From Struthio camelus (taxonomy: Eukaryota; Chordata; Aves; Struthioniformes; Struthionidae), in NCBI RefSeq assembly GCF_040807025.1, contig NC_090942.1, forward strand, positions 81,325,987-81,389,986: a stretch of DNA of 64,000 nucleotides. The letters are read 5' to 3'. The position numbers and the translations under genes were made by a program. The notes under the pieces are model-generated. The model saw nothing but the letters and a program-made list of their open reading frames with translations. It ran no database searches and was not told the DNA's origin. Below are positions 39,965-51,400 of the stretch, one piece after another; position 1 is the first letter of the stretch, and the number at the start of each line of letters is the position of its first letter.

Positions 39965-39972
39965 TGACGTCA
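39965..39972. promoter_or_regulatory. Consensus palindromic CRE (TGACGTCA)
   Basis: A perfect eight-base CRE inside the CpG island, the binding site of CREB/ATF family dimers. It lies about 400 bases upstream, in the DUSP16 sense, of the CCAAT/CRE block. Confidence 0.7.
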
Positions 39973-41729
39973 ACACCTCGCCGCCTGGCTTCTCCTTGAC
40001 ACCTCCTGCCTCACCGCGCGAGCCCCCTCGCCCACCCTGATGCCCAGTGGGGCGAAGGAGAGGGCCCTTCTGTCCCCAAAACGAGGGCCTGCGCCAGAAG
40101 GGAAGGAGGGTTTCGCCCCCTTCGCCGGCGCCCGTGCCCCCCATCCCTCGATGCGCTGGGGCCAGGCCTCCGCCACCCGCCCCGCGCTTCCCCCTCCGAG
40201 CGCGCGGGTGTGTGCCTGTGCGTACGCCGGGTGGCACGGAAAAGGGGTGACGCTGCTCAGCCGGCTTGTGGCTGGGCAGTAGGCGCTCCCGGTGGCTTCG
40301 TAGAAACTGTTGTCACCCTTCCAAAAGGAAGACGGAGATACGTGCGGTAGTCAAACCCTTAAGGCTTTGAATCCTTGGGCTGAGGCATGAGCTGATGCGC
40401 GCGGAGCGCTCCTTTGGCTGCACTGAAAGTTGAGGGCTTTCACCCTTTAAAGACCTTGTTAAATAATAACGGTAGTTTAAAAAGCAACTTGAAGAAAATG
40501 AAAATTATCTGAATAGTTAGATACACATAAACACAAGTGTTTTGTCTAATACATATTCATTCTGGCTAGTACAGACTTCAACAAAAAAGCTACACATACA
40601 TACTTCAAGGATTTGATGGGACATATCTGCTCTTCCACAACCCTCTAAGTACTTCCAGACTAGTCTACAAAGCTTTTTTTTCTTTTGTTCCTCTCTCTCT
40701 CTCAAAGACACCCCTGATACCATCACAGATAATCACAGGTGCCATCACTAAGTAGTGTTTCCAGGTTCTGTTTGATATGCAGGAAGTCTTAAATGCCAGA
40801 ATTCAAGAGCTCCATTTAGTCCTATCCTCTGTCTTTTGAATCCCCACGTGACAAACCCATAGAAGATGGCAGGCAGGAGAAAGAGTGTTAGACTTTCACT
40901 GCTGTCCCTTCAGATGAAGCGCCTTTGGAAAGACACATGACTGTTACCTGCAGTTTGTGTGCTGCACATTTTGGGAAGCAGGCAACTACAAAACAAATCA
41001 TATGGAGGTTGTCCCTGTCCTGACAAAATTGACTGAAAACCACCTTGACAAAGGACCTGATTTTTAAACGCTGAGAGCTGTCTCTCATGAAGAAGCTTTG
41101 CTAGCACTTGTAACGGAACAGTAGCTTCCTCTGCAAGGGAGCGTGCATAATATATGGTAGCATAGTAGAGAGAAGTCTGAACTCCTTACAACACTTGGAC
41201 CACAGAGTGACCAAAAGCAGTGAAGAAACTGTGGCAAAGTAATTTACAAAAGTACATTTACTATTTTGCATGTGTGTTTCTTGTAGTAGCTAAAGAGCAG
41301 TTTTGCCTTTTTGCCTTCATTACCAGTGGCCCTAAAAATATGTACTGCGACCCCCAAATACCCACGATACTGGAAGTCAGCACTGACCCATTTCTATGAA
41401 GGGGTACAGAGAGTGTGCCAAAGAAACTCAAGGAGAGAGCCAGTGCTACAGCTTATTTAGACCAGAAAAGTGCAAGAACAAATAGTTCCAGCATATTGTC
41501 CTCCCAAACGGAAGTGGGGCACAGCAGAAAGGGATACGTGTTGAAGAGGAAAGATACTTGAATTCTCTCTTTCCTTTTATCAGCAGGACCTGTTAACATG
41601 TTATGCAAGCGCTCTTTTTTTTTTTTTCCCTAATTGAGAGACTAAAAGAGTTTCCTCATTGTAAAAGTGTAAGAATAATAAGTACTTCTGGCCTTTTGGA
41701 ATGTTTTTAATTTTTAACTGAAAAAGGAT

Positions 41730-41758
41730 ACACACACACACACACACACAAAAAAAAA
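41730..41758. repeat. (CA)10 microsatellite with A tail
   Basis: Ten uninterrupted CA units followed by eight to nine A. Confidence 0.95.
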
Positions 41759-44224
41759 CCAACTAGGAGAGCAAATTAAAGTTTCTCCAATATCGAGTCA
41801 GGATTTTTTTCCTCATGTTATAAAGGGCGCAACTCAAACACGTTTGTGTCACAGTAACTCCTGCAGACTGAAGTTATTACTGGGAATAACTTTTTATTTT
41901 TAGTTGAGTTTGAGATGAAAGATGGATTTTGAGGGGTACGGTATGTTGTAACTGTGCCAGAAAGAGTATACTGTTTACAACAGGAAGGCTAACCCAAAGA
42001 CACAAACAGAAGTCGTTTTAAGGGCTCAAACCAAAGAGCATCTGACCTTCATTAAGGTTAAAGGCAATGTGCTTTACCTTCTCTTTGCAAAGGGCTAAGA
42101 GTGCACATGTTGGCAGTTAACATGCTTCAACTGGCAGGTGGTCATTCGTGAAGGAGCAGTAATTTGTTTGCATGTCAGAGTCTAACTTCAGCCTAATTTT
42201 TTTTCGTGAAAGCCTTCCTTTCTCCTGTACCACTTGCACAGCAGGCTCCTGAGAATGGTTTGCGCTGCACTCCCAAACCAGAGATGGAGTCAGGCCATAG
42301 TTTTGTAAACACTTTAACCCAAGAAGCACCTGAATCATCTAGGAGAAAAACAGCCTGGCCTTGCCTGTGTCCCTGACTGCTAAGCTTCCCTCGCCAGCTG
42401 TTTAAAGATCTGACTATGTGAAATATGTTTTGCTAAATTTCTGGCAATGGACTTTTTTTTGGCTTTAGCACATAGCACTCACTGCCCCTTTGTGGCAAAG
42501 CAGTATTGAAGGAGTTACTGTCTTGTGCCTACTTATCAAGCTCACGAGATTAGAAGTCCTGAAGTGCCTACGTGGGGTAAAAGAAGGGCAAAAGACATTA
42601 TGGTGGCTAACAGGCTATACAACAGTGTCTGAACTTTGACACGCCCTTGTGTCCTACAAGTTCACGTTCTGCTTCTGACGGAAGGAGTGACTGTGTGTTA
42701 CTACTGCCTACCCCCGTTGCTGGAGAGAGCAATAGGTACTTTTGAGAACTACAGGTTATACGGCTTGTTTGCAAAGGTTTCTGCTTATTTATTTGTAAAA
42801 GCTAGCATGCCTGCCTTTTTGCTCCTTTTCCACCTAAAGGATTTTGTGGCGCTTCACTAGGTTAATCAGTTAGCAGTGATTAAATAGGGGAAAGATGAAA
42901 GACAGTTTGAACGACGTCATCAAGTTTTATGCACAGCAGGTTTTCCAAAGGAACCTATTGTGAAATAAGCGGGAACCGAGCTTAAAACACAGAGTTTACC
43001 ATGCTTTAAAATCCCTGCATTGGTACTCACTTTCTCCACAGGCTAAAGTTGGGTTGCTGAAGGGGTTACCATTTCCAGCCAGCTCCCCAGTCACTGTCAC
43101 AGCTGTCTTCTGCCAAAGGTTACTGCCTTTCCTACCTACCTACGAGCTACTCATGCAATTGCTCCCAAACTTGTTTCAGTCAAAGCCAACTGGAATAGCT
43201 TAAGCAGTTTAAATAGTAGATATCTGCTAAACTGGCTTCTTTTTGGCTGAAACCGATTAGGGGAAACCCAAATCAGCAAATGGGAAGTGAAGCGATGACC
43301 ATTTCACAGACAGTTTCAGAGGTAGTTTAGCCTAATCGACTTTCAGAGCAGACTGCTATACCAGGCACAGCTGCTATAGACAGCTCTTTAGGGTATTTAA
43401 AATTGGAAGGGTTGCTGAGATACCTAACATGAAGTGTTTGTGGCATTCTGAGATACTACTAGCTTTGTTACTTGGAGCAGTGCAGGTTTGTGGGGGAGCA
43501 GCAATGGGAACCTTCCCTCCCCTCTTCCATTAGGATAATTGAAACAGGTAGAAATAGAAGATGTAGGACTGAGGGTGGGGAAAGAGCAGAAGAGAGAAAA
43601 AAGTTAGCAGATAAGGGTAGCTGAGAGATCCCAGAGCTCAGCCTAGAGAGAAAGGATTTCAGTAGGGTGAACAATACAGGCATCAGAGATGTAGGGTGGA
43701 TAGTAGCAATGCTGGGGGGAAGAGAGGGTTTGAGAACAACTCGTATCTCCCCATTCTTCCTTTCAGTGCAGGCATTGGATCTCGGGAAGCTCTCTGGAAA
43801 ATACTCAGATATGACTATTGTGTCGCTGCAAGTAGTTTTCATGCTTCTACTGCTCTCCTGAAGCTTCTCTGGGACTGCCAGATTCATAGCATATCAAAGA
43901 AGCTGGAGCTGGTGTGCAAGTGGAGGTCTAGGAAAAATGCAGATGTGTGTTTTTGAACTGCGAGGAAAAGTAGGACCAAGCAGGGCAATATTTTTGCTCT
44001 GTGGGATGATGGAGGAAGTATCAGAGGATTTAGAGCAGTAGAAGAGAAGTCAGCAATTGTAGGGAGAAATATAGAAACAGGAGCAGTAGGGAATATAGGG
44101 AAGAAGGAAGGAGAGTTATCAGCGTCAACTCTCTGCTTCCCTGTATCAGAAATCCCTTATCCATTAGTCAGTAAGAACTTACATGATCACGATGTTTGAA
44201 CACCTTCTACCTTCATAAGCCTTC

Positions 44225-44362
44225 TGTGGGGCAGAGAAGTATGGATAAAAGACTGAGTTGCTGAGCTAAAGTAATTTATTCAAGGTAGTACAGCAAGGCA
44301 GTGGAGGAGAGAGCTGAATCAAGTTCTCCTAAATTCCAGATCTAACCACTAGCTCACCCGTT
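44225..44362 (-). repeat. MIR-type SINE relic
   Basis: Read on the plus strand it follows the complement of MIR: 'aagtaatttattcaaggt', then 'acagcaaggcagtgg', 'gagctgaatcaagttctcct' and 'tctaaccactagctcacc'. The MIR complement runs 'aagtcacttgcccaaggt', 'cacagc..g.cagtgg', 'agctgggaa...', 'ctaaccacta'. Order and spacing fit over about 130 bases, which supports an old amniote core-SINE copy. Confidence 0.7.
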
Positions 44363-44541
44363 TTCCTCTCATCTTTCATCTTGCAAAAGAAAGGGTAACA
44401 GTTTTTACTTACCCAAGAAGTCCCATTTAGTAAAATTGAACACTTGCATAGAAGTTTGTTAGCTCAGTCTGCAATTAGAGACCAAAAAAAGTATAAAGGA
44501 GATAGATTATCATTTAGGTAATGAGAAAAGACAAAGGAAGA

Positions 44542-44557
44542 AATAATAATAATAATT
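44542..44557. repeat. Short (AAT)5 repeat
   Basis: Five consecutive AAT units. Confidence 0.85.
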
Positions 44558-47499
44558 TCTGATTCTATGGACAAGCTTTATAAATCTTGTTATCGAGAAA
44601 CAGAATAATGAAACACTGTTCTCAAGAACCAGCAGGTTCGGACAAATCTACAGCAAGTGAGAAACCTAACTAGTAACATTTCTCACTTTTCTGTAGAGAA
44701 AATATTTAAATAACAGAAATCAAAATAAATGAAGTGATACATTAAAAAAAAAAACACAAACACGTTCCAGAAATTAAGATAATTCTGTCACAATAAACAC
44801 CCCCTCCCACCTTGTTTCTATTAACTCTTACTCACTGCTAGTCACTTGGCTTTAGCGCGCTGATGTTCTTGCATTGAAATCAACTGGTAATGGCCTCTAA
44901 GCACAGATGGTGTAAATCAGCAGTGTTCAACTAACCCTTCATTTGCTATGCCAATTTATATTAGCTGAATGCTCAGTATGTTCATGTTTTGTTTGGGGCC
45001 GATGATGAATCAGAACGAAAATGTATTTTTGTTTATTATGAGGGCAATATAAAATGTATGAGGTCTTTGACTATTCATATCCTTCTTCTTAACTACTTGA
45101 ATACTTTAAATGATATGACGGTATAGCAAACTCCCAAGTTTAAATACATTTTTGACAGTTTTTTTCATACTACCAAGGATCTGATGAAAAAGGACAACAT
45201 CCGTAACATGCTTTAAAGTTATGATATGTGAAATGTGATATGAAATTATATGAAAATATTAAATATATTTACTGTCTGGATAGCGTGATGAACTAAGCTC
45301 ACAATCAGAAAACTCATTGCAAAGTTTGAATGTAGAAAGTGAAAAAATAACCTGTGGTTTTAAAGACTAACTTTACATATTTTAATTTTCTAGGCATACA
45401 CTCAAAAGAGGAAATTTTCTAACAATTTTAGAGTTTTCACCATTTCTCCTAATCCATTTTGTTGTTTCTGCCTATCTTTAGCAACTCCTGAGACTTACTG
45501 ATATCCTAAGCCTTTTGGATTTGATGTATTGCTGTTTATTTTATTTCTATTTCCAAGCTGCAGTGTGGGTGTTGCTGTAATACTCCAGTGAAACTACATT
45601 GTTATTCAAATGTTATTCAGTTCTGTAAAATCATTAAAATGTACTTGGTGGAGAAAAAGAGCCTCATATCAAAAAAGGAAAAGAGAGACAAAACCATAAT
45701 GGAAATGAAAAATACTTGAGTTCTAAAAGAGAAAAGAAAACCAAGTTAATTGCTATTTGTTGTTAGTGTGGGAAAATAAGGCATGAGCACCACAATGACC
45801 TTCACTTATAAGCTTTCATTCACATAAACCTTTAAGTGGATTACATCCAGAACATCAATGTTTTGGCCTTACAGTAAAAACATTTGCCAAAAAAAAAAAA
45901 AAAAACAAAAACCACCACCAACAACAAAACTGTTAACTCTGAAGAGTTTCTTGTTTTGTAAATGCACTGGTCAGAAAACTGTCAGTCTGGTACTAGCCTA
46001 ATTGTCAACAACAGACAGCAGTTTGTCAAGAAGGACAGGTGAAAATATCAGGTTACATGGAAAAGCAGCATGTGAAAATTTCAGAGCCTGGCATTTAATT
46101 TTTTTTAGGATGCAAGGTTAGAATATGCCTATTTTAGCAACAATCTGAGTTCAAAAATCTAAGGTGGAGGTGAGGTGAAGGACTGCTTGTTTATTTTTAC
46201 GTTGTCTTCTGGACTACTGTTCAGATGTGTGGGAACGGGTTGTTTTCTGTGTATTAGGTGTGGGTACAACTCTTTTAGCTATACGGTGGCTACAATGCTG
46301 AGCTGAAAATATTGCAAGAACAAGACTGTGAAGTGATCTCAGTATTTTCTCTTTCACTGCAGTTTGCCACTTGTTCTGCCTGTAGCTGGGGGAAAGAATC
46401 ATTAACAAATCATTAAAAAATTGTTTCAAGCCGCTGATCAAATGATGGGGAGTTCCAGATAAAAATATGTTGAAGAAAGTGCATCTTTGTGCTCATTTAA
46501 AATCTACATGGGGTATTATGAAATCCAACAGGAAAGAAGTTTTTTTTAAGAAGGGGAATTTCAAGTAGAGGACATGATTTTCCAAGACATTTATTGGGAA
46601 CTGTGTAAGCTCAGAAGAACTTCTTAGACAGAAACGTATAAGGACAGATCCTTTTGTGTTCCAGTCAGTGGAGACGTTTATGGGAAAATGGTAGATGCAA
46701 TCTGAGTTTCAGAATATAAAAGGAAAAAGAGGTCTCTGTTAGAAGGGCCTGTCTAATTACTAAGTTGCAGAAATTGTATGTTTATTCATCTGTTATTCTG
46801 TACTAGGAGTTACAATTAAATGATGTCAGCTACCATTTAAGAAAAATGGTTATTATAATGGATGATTCATTTAAAATATCTTTTTATCATGTAGTTCCGG
46901 CAAGAGATCAGAATGTAGTTGCACAAACTGTAAGCGTAAGCTGGGAATGGCACTGAAAGAGGATGTTCGGCCCCAGTACTGCCCAATCCTTTTGCTGGAG
47001 CAAGTAGTTGCTCACCTATGCAGTGAATTCGACTGAAGTCCTGATCCATGCAAAAACATTCCCCAAAAGCAAATAAATGAAAGTTAATTTTAACCTAGCT
47101 TGGTCCCAGTTTGGCTTACAGTGTGTGAATGAACAAATGCTTGAACCACTACAAAAGAGACGGCAACACGGGAACAAGAATGCATAGCAATTGGTAGGGA
47201 AAGAGTGAACCAGTTTGTGAGTGGCAGACCCTGCTTGCCTCGATATAAAGAATTTGAGAAGATGTGGGCAGATGACTTGGCTGAGCGCATGTAACAGCTT
47301 GCTGATGCCAAATGAAGCAGCTCCAGCTCCCAGTTTTCTACCCTCTGCTTCTGTCTGTGAAGTCTTGCCATTTTCTTTGTTGTGGATCTGGCATTGTCCT
47401 ACTGCAAAATGAGTCAATTCAATTGCTAGTACAGCAGAAGAAGTAGAAGAAGATTACCCCTCTTAACAGAAGTCAGTCGTTAGTTTGACATTTGCCGTC

Positions 47500-47738
47500 A
47501 GATGATATTAAAAGAAAGCTTTTTACAGAGGGGGTGGTCAAGTACTAGCACAGGTGCCTACAGAGGCTGTGGCATCTCCATCCTTCAAGATGTTCAAAAC
47601 TTGAATGGACAAGGCCCTCAGCAATCTGTGCTAACTTCGAAGTTGGATCTAACTTCAAAGTTGGCTCTGCTGTGCACAGGGAGTTAGACCAGCTGGACTC
47701 CAGAGGCCCCCTCTAACCTAACTTATTGTATGGTCTAG
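47500..47738 (+). mobile_element. CR1 LINE 3' fragment
   Basis: The segment reads like the CR1 ORF2 tail and 3' UTR. It has 'agaaagctttttacagaggg', a broken equivalent of the '[12 protein letters not shown]' region ('gaggctgtggcatctccatc' then 'cttcaagatgttcaaaac'), then 'agttagaccagctggactcc' and 'agaggccccctctaacct', and ends near 'attgtatggtc'. It is diverged and contains an 18-base tandem duplication at 47633-47668. It is noncoding. Confidence 0.8.
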
Positions 47739-48119
47739 GTGAGGCAGTCAAGATTTTGTGTCTGTTCCTCATTTAACGTTGAGAAATCTCCTTGTGGATC
47801 AGCCTCTCTGGCTGAAGATTTGCCCGTCAAGCATTAGAGCAGTTCTGTAATTACTATGAAATTTCAGTATATAAATTTCTATGAGCAGTACTGCTCTGGG
47901 AGGAAGTTTGTTTGGAGGTCTATGTCAGTACTTTAAAAATGAAAAAAATGTTGTAGGGTTGATTTCATTATTGCTAAACCAAACGTTATAAACCCAGATA
48001 ATTAAATATCAATTTATACCTTAAAAATTGTTAAAGTAATAGGCACACAGTTAAAGTTTACGAGCTTAAATCCATACTGAAGAGAGACTTTGGGACAATC
48101 ATATGATAATGAATAATAT

Positions 48120-48400
48120 CTTTTAATTGGTCCAGATTAAACTAAGTGGATGTTAAAAACATATTCAGATTCCCTCTTTACTTTGTATCCCTGTGGCACG
48201 CCTGCAATGCAGGCTGGCTTCAGGATTTTATTGGGCCAATAAAAATTGTTGTTGTGCTTTGCAATTGGGCTATTTTATGGTAGCAAATTACATTTACATC
48301 CATTTAGAGGCCCCTTTACATTAGCGGGGGTGTGTAAAAAGGCCCTGAAATCAAACAAGTCAAGGCTATGTATACATAATTGAAGGAATGAAAGTATTAA
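48120..48400. promoter_or_regulatory. Candidate conserved noncoding element
   Basis: An AT-rich block dense in homeodomain-like TAAT/ATTA and CCAAT-type words. It holds two perfect hyphenated palindromes with one-base centres: GCCTGCA-A-TGCAGGC (48200-48214) and TTTTATTGG-G-CCAATAAAA (48226-48244). It is not explained by any repeat I recognise. Regulatory function is inferred from motif content alone. Confidence 0.3.
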
Positions 48401-51400
48401 ACCTTTAAAAAACAACACAACTGCTAGTAACCAATACACATGGAAATGTACCTTTAAAAAACTCCCTGAACCTAATTCTCAGGCACACCCATCACTCTCC
48501 ATAGCTGTCTGTAAGATGACAATGCAACTGCATAGGGTATATTTACTTTCAGTTAAATGTTCTTTTATGCTTCTAGAGCGGTGCAAAAGAGCTGTACTGT
48601 GCCAGTCTCAAGTTTCTTCTCACAGTTTTGCAGCAGCTTATGAACTTTATAAACCAAATAGACATGAATATAAAATAACAAAGCCATCTAAACCTTTTCT
48701 GTATTATTATTATGCCAAAGAGTCTTACATTCTTTTTTTAAACTATCTCCATTTTATACAGACTGTCAGCACTATAGATTCAGGGACATCTGTTTTTTCC
48801 GCATTTGAGGATAAGCTAGTATAGGGTTATACTAGCTATCAGTAAGACACCTCCCCTGTTTTCGGTATTTTAAGCCTATATGATCAAGTGGTTTGAGGCT
48901 CTAGGCTTTCAAGCACACTTTTGAACAGGTAAGTGCTTCCTATGGCTTCAATGCATTTTGGTGGGACCATGGCCATAAACTCCGCTTTGGGGTTCAAAGG
49001 GGAATGGGAGCACAAATGCAGCAGTTCTGCAAGTTGGCTGGCACTAGGAGGCTCGGATGTGAGATATGCTGAGCAGGTCCTACATTTGTTGACCTATAAT
49101 GCCTACCAAATCAATGTGCTGCAGATAAATTTGCCTCAAGGTGCTTGCCTGTGTAGATTGTTTCTCACTGTGTGAGAATCTGTACTACCTATGCAGTGGA
49201 ACTGCGGTGTCTGGAACAAATTGGAAGTACTGTGTCGTCTTTGTAGTGATTTTTTCTGTCTTGGATGTTAAGTGAGTTGCTCCACACATGTACACAGTGG
49301 CATTTTCCCAGGATTCCTGGATGTCCTGTGGAAAATCCGTTAAAACTACTAGTCTGCTGCTAAAGCTAACGCAAGAAAATCAGGATTCTAGACAGACTAG
49401 ACCCCTACTGTAACTCACAAATTCCAGTTTCACTGCTCAACTTGAAATGTAGAAAGTCAGTCACCAGCTTAATTGGTGAATCAATTATTCTTTCTTGAAA
49501 CTAGGAATTCAAAAACCATTTGTTTCGTTTGCACTTGTTTTCAAAATCCTGATTGTCTCCAAATGTACTGGGCCTGATTGCTGGACTGTAGCGCCTAAAG
49601 ATCTCATTCTTCAGGACTGTATCCGCACTGCTTCATAGCTTCAATACTCTTTTGAAAATTATGTCCAAGTGGGAGTCAAATGCTGAAAGCAGAAAGTAGA
49701 CAATTCCAGCTTGATAATGTTCTACATTCATGAATCTCTCGTGTGCCTGACCAAAGCATATGTGGAAGAGGAGTGAACTTGTAAGAGATTTTGGCCCTGA
49801 ATCTCCACACAGAGCAAAGCTGAAAAGACTCGGGCTTGCTCTTTTAGTATGTCTAACTGCAAATAGCTACAGTGTGGTACAAACAGACAAAATAATCCAG
49901 TTTATTTTGGATGATTGATTAATGGGAACATTACTCATATACTCAGTGCATGACATTTCCTATTACTTGTTCATATCATTTGAGAGTTAAAGGATATAAA
50001 TACTTAGGAATTTGCCACCAGTTGGGTCTCCACCTGTCTGCTGAACACATTAAAGGGGGAAAAGGGTGAGCTATACTCCATTCAAGAATGCTGTAGCTGT
50101 CTGAGGGACTCTGCATGACATTTCTGAAAGTGTCAGGGGAAAATTTTCCATCACAGTCTCAACACAGATTCAGCAATAGTGCCTTTTCTCCCTAATATAG
50201 CTAGAAATTTATAGGAAGTTAAGAAAGATGGAGGCGGGGGAAAGGAATTATTCCACTGGAGCAAGTTTACTGTGCTGTGTAGCGGACTCTTCTTTCAATA
50301 GGACAAGTCACTAGACAGCTCAGAACTATATATGCCATCAAAGTGAACATTTAGCAAACAGCTGTTGAACTGTGTAGATCCATTGCTTACTTGGTTAATG
50401 TTTATACCTGACATTGCAGCAGTTAGTTAATAAACAGCTCATTTGTGTGAAGAACTGGAGATGGTAACAAACAAAAAAGTACCTGTAACAAACACGCACC
50501 ATCACCACCGCCTGTATTTTTCATTGTAAAATACCTATCAGGCTGATGACAAAGCTATGTTGTAACATGACATCACTTGCTCCTGTGAAGTGACTATTGA
50601 CGGGCATATTCCCACCATCTAATATTAGCTACTTACCTCCAAGTTTCAGTGATTTAGAGCAGCAGACTGATGTAAGTGCTTTAAATCAGCCTCTGGAGAA
50701 GCCTTTGAACCTGAGCAGACCAACACCTAACATGGGCATCAACACCATGCACTTACGTCAGGCTTTCTCCTGCAGCTTAGTTTGGGCCTTAAAATCGTGG
50801 AAGGTGGAAGAACTCACTGATGGCCCCTCGTGGAAACAGATAGCTGTGGATATCAGGGGATCCTGAGAAGGATGAAAGTCCTTCTTGCTAGAGGTTTGCT
50901 GGCCTTGAATCATCTCACAGCATCATTAAGGTCTTTCCTAGTGTTATGCCCCTGTAGAGCGGAAGTGTGGATGATCCCCCTTGCGGAGTTCAACTCTACA
51001 GAGGGGGAACCTTTCACAAATTAATAAATTAATAAAAGCGTTTACATTAATAAAGCTTTAACATATGCTGGTTGTGGGCCTCAGAGCAAAACCTTCAAAG
51101 ACTGTGAAAAGGAAAGGGGCAGCATGCCATGGAGAGCTGATGCTGCACAGAGAACCACATGGGGCAGTTTGACCATGAATGATTTGTTACACACAGACAG
51201 TGGAGACAGAAATAGAGTAAGCTATTGTATATATTTCTCTGATATCAGGCATCTTTCCCCTTGCCGGTTCCCAGGTTCTTAAGGGAAATTCTGAAGTAAA
51301 AGTTTAGAAAAAACACCACCTATTTTAAAAAACAGGTAGTTTGATTCCAGTTTATACTAGTGTTTCACAAAGCCCATTTCTTTCCTCTGGATCAGTCTTA

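Larger units (their letters stand above)
37990..40290 (-). promoter_or_regulatory. DUSP16: CpG island, likely DUSP16 promoter and noncoding exon 1
   Basis: This 2.3-kb segment is very GC- and CpG-rich, unlike its surroundings, and sits upstream of the DUSP16 coding exon in the correct orientation. That placement matches the known gene structure, with a noncoding first exon far from the coding exons. Inside it are trinucleotide repeats (38066-38325), G-quadruplex-prone tracts, inverted CCAAT boxes at 39527-39531 and 39563-39567, CRE-like sites, and a polypurine tract. A candidate exon 1 donor on the minus strand is AGG followed by GTAAGG (last exon base 38592), but the true exon cannot be fixed from sequence. 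The long proline- or glycine-rich open frames here are GC artefacts. Confidence 0.75.

Noticed and set aside
39506..40282. Frames of 150-243 codons in the upstream part of the DUSP16 island
   Set aside because: Same GC artefact; no conserved domain or codon bias seen.
47016..47417. 133-codon minus-strand frame
   Set aside because: Not recognised as any protein or transposase; no start or splice support.
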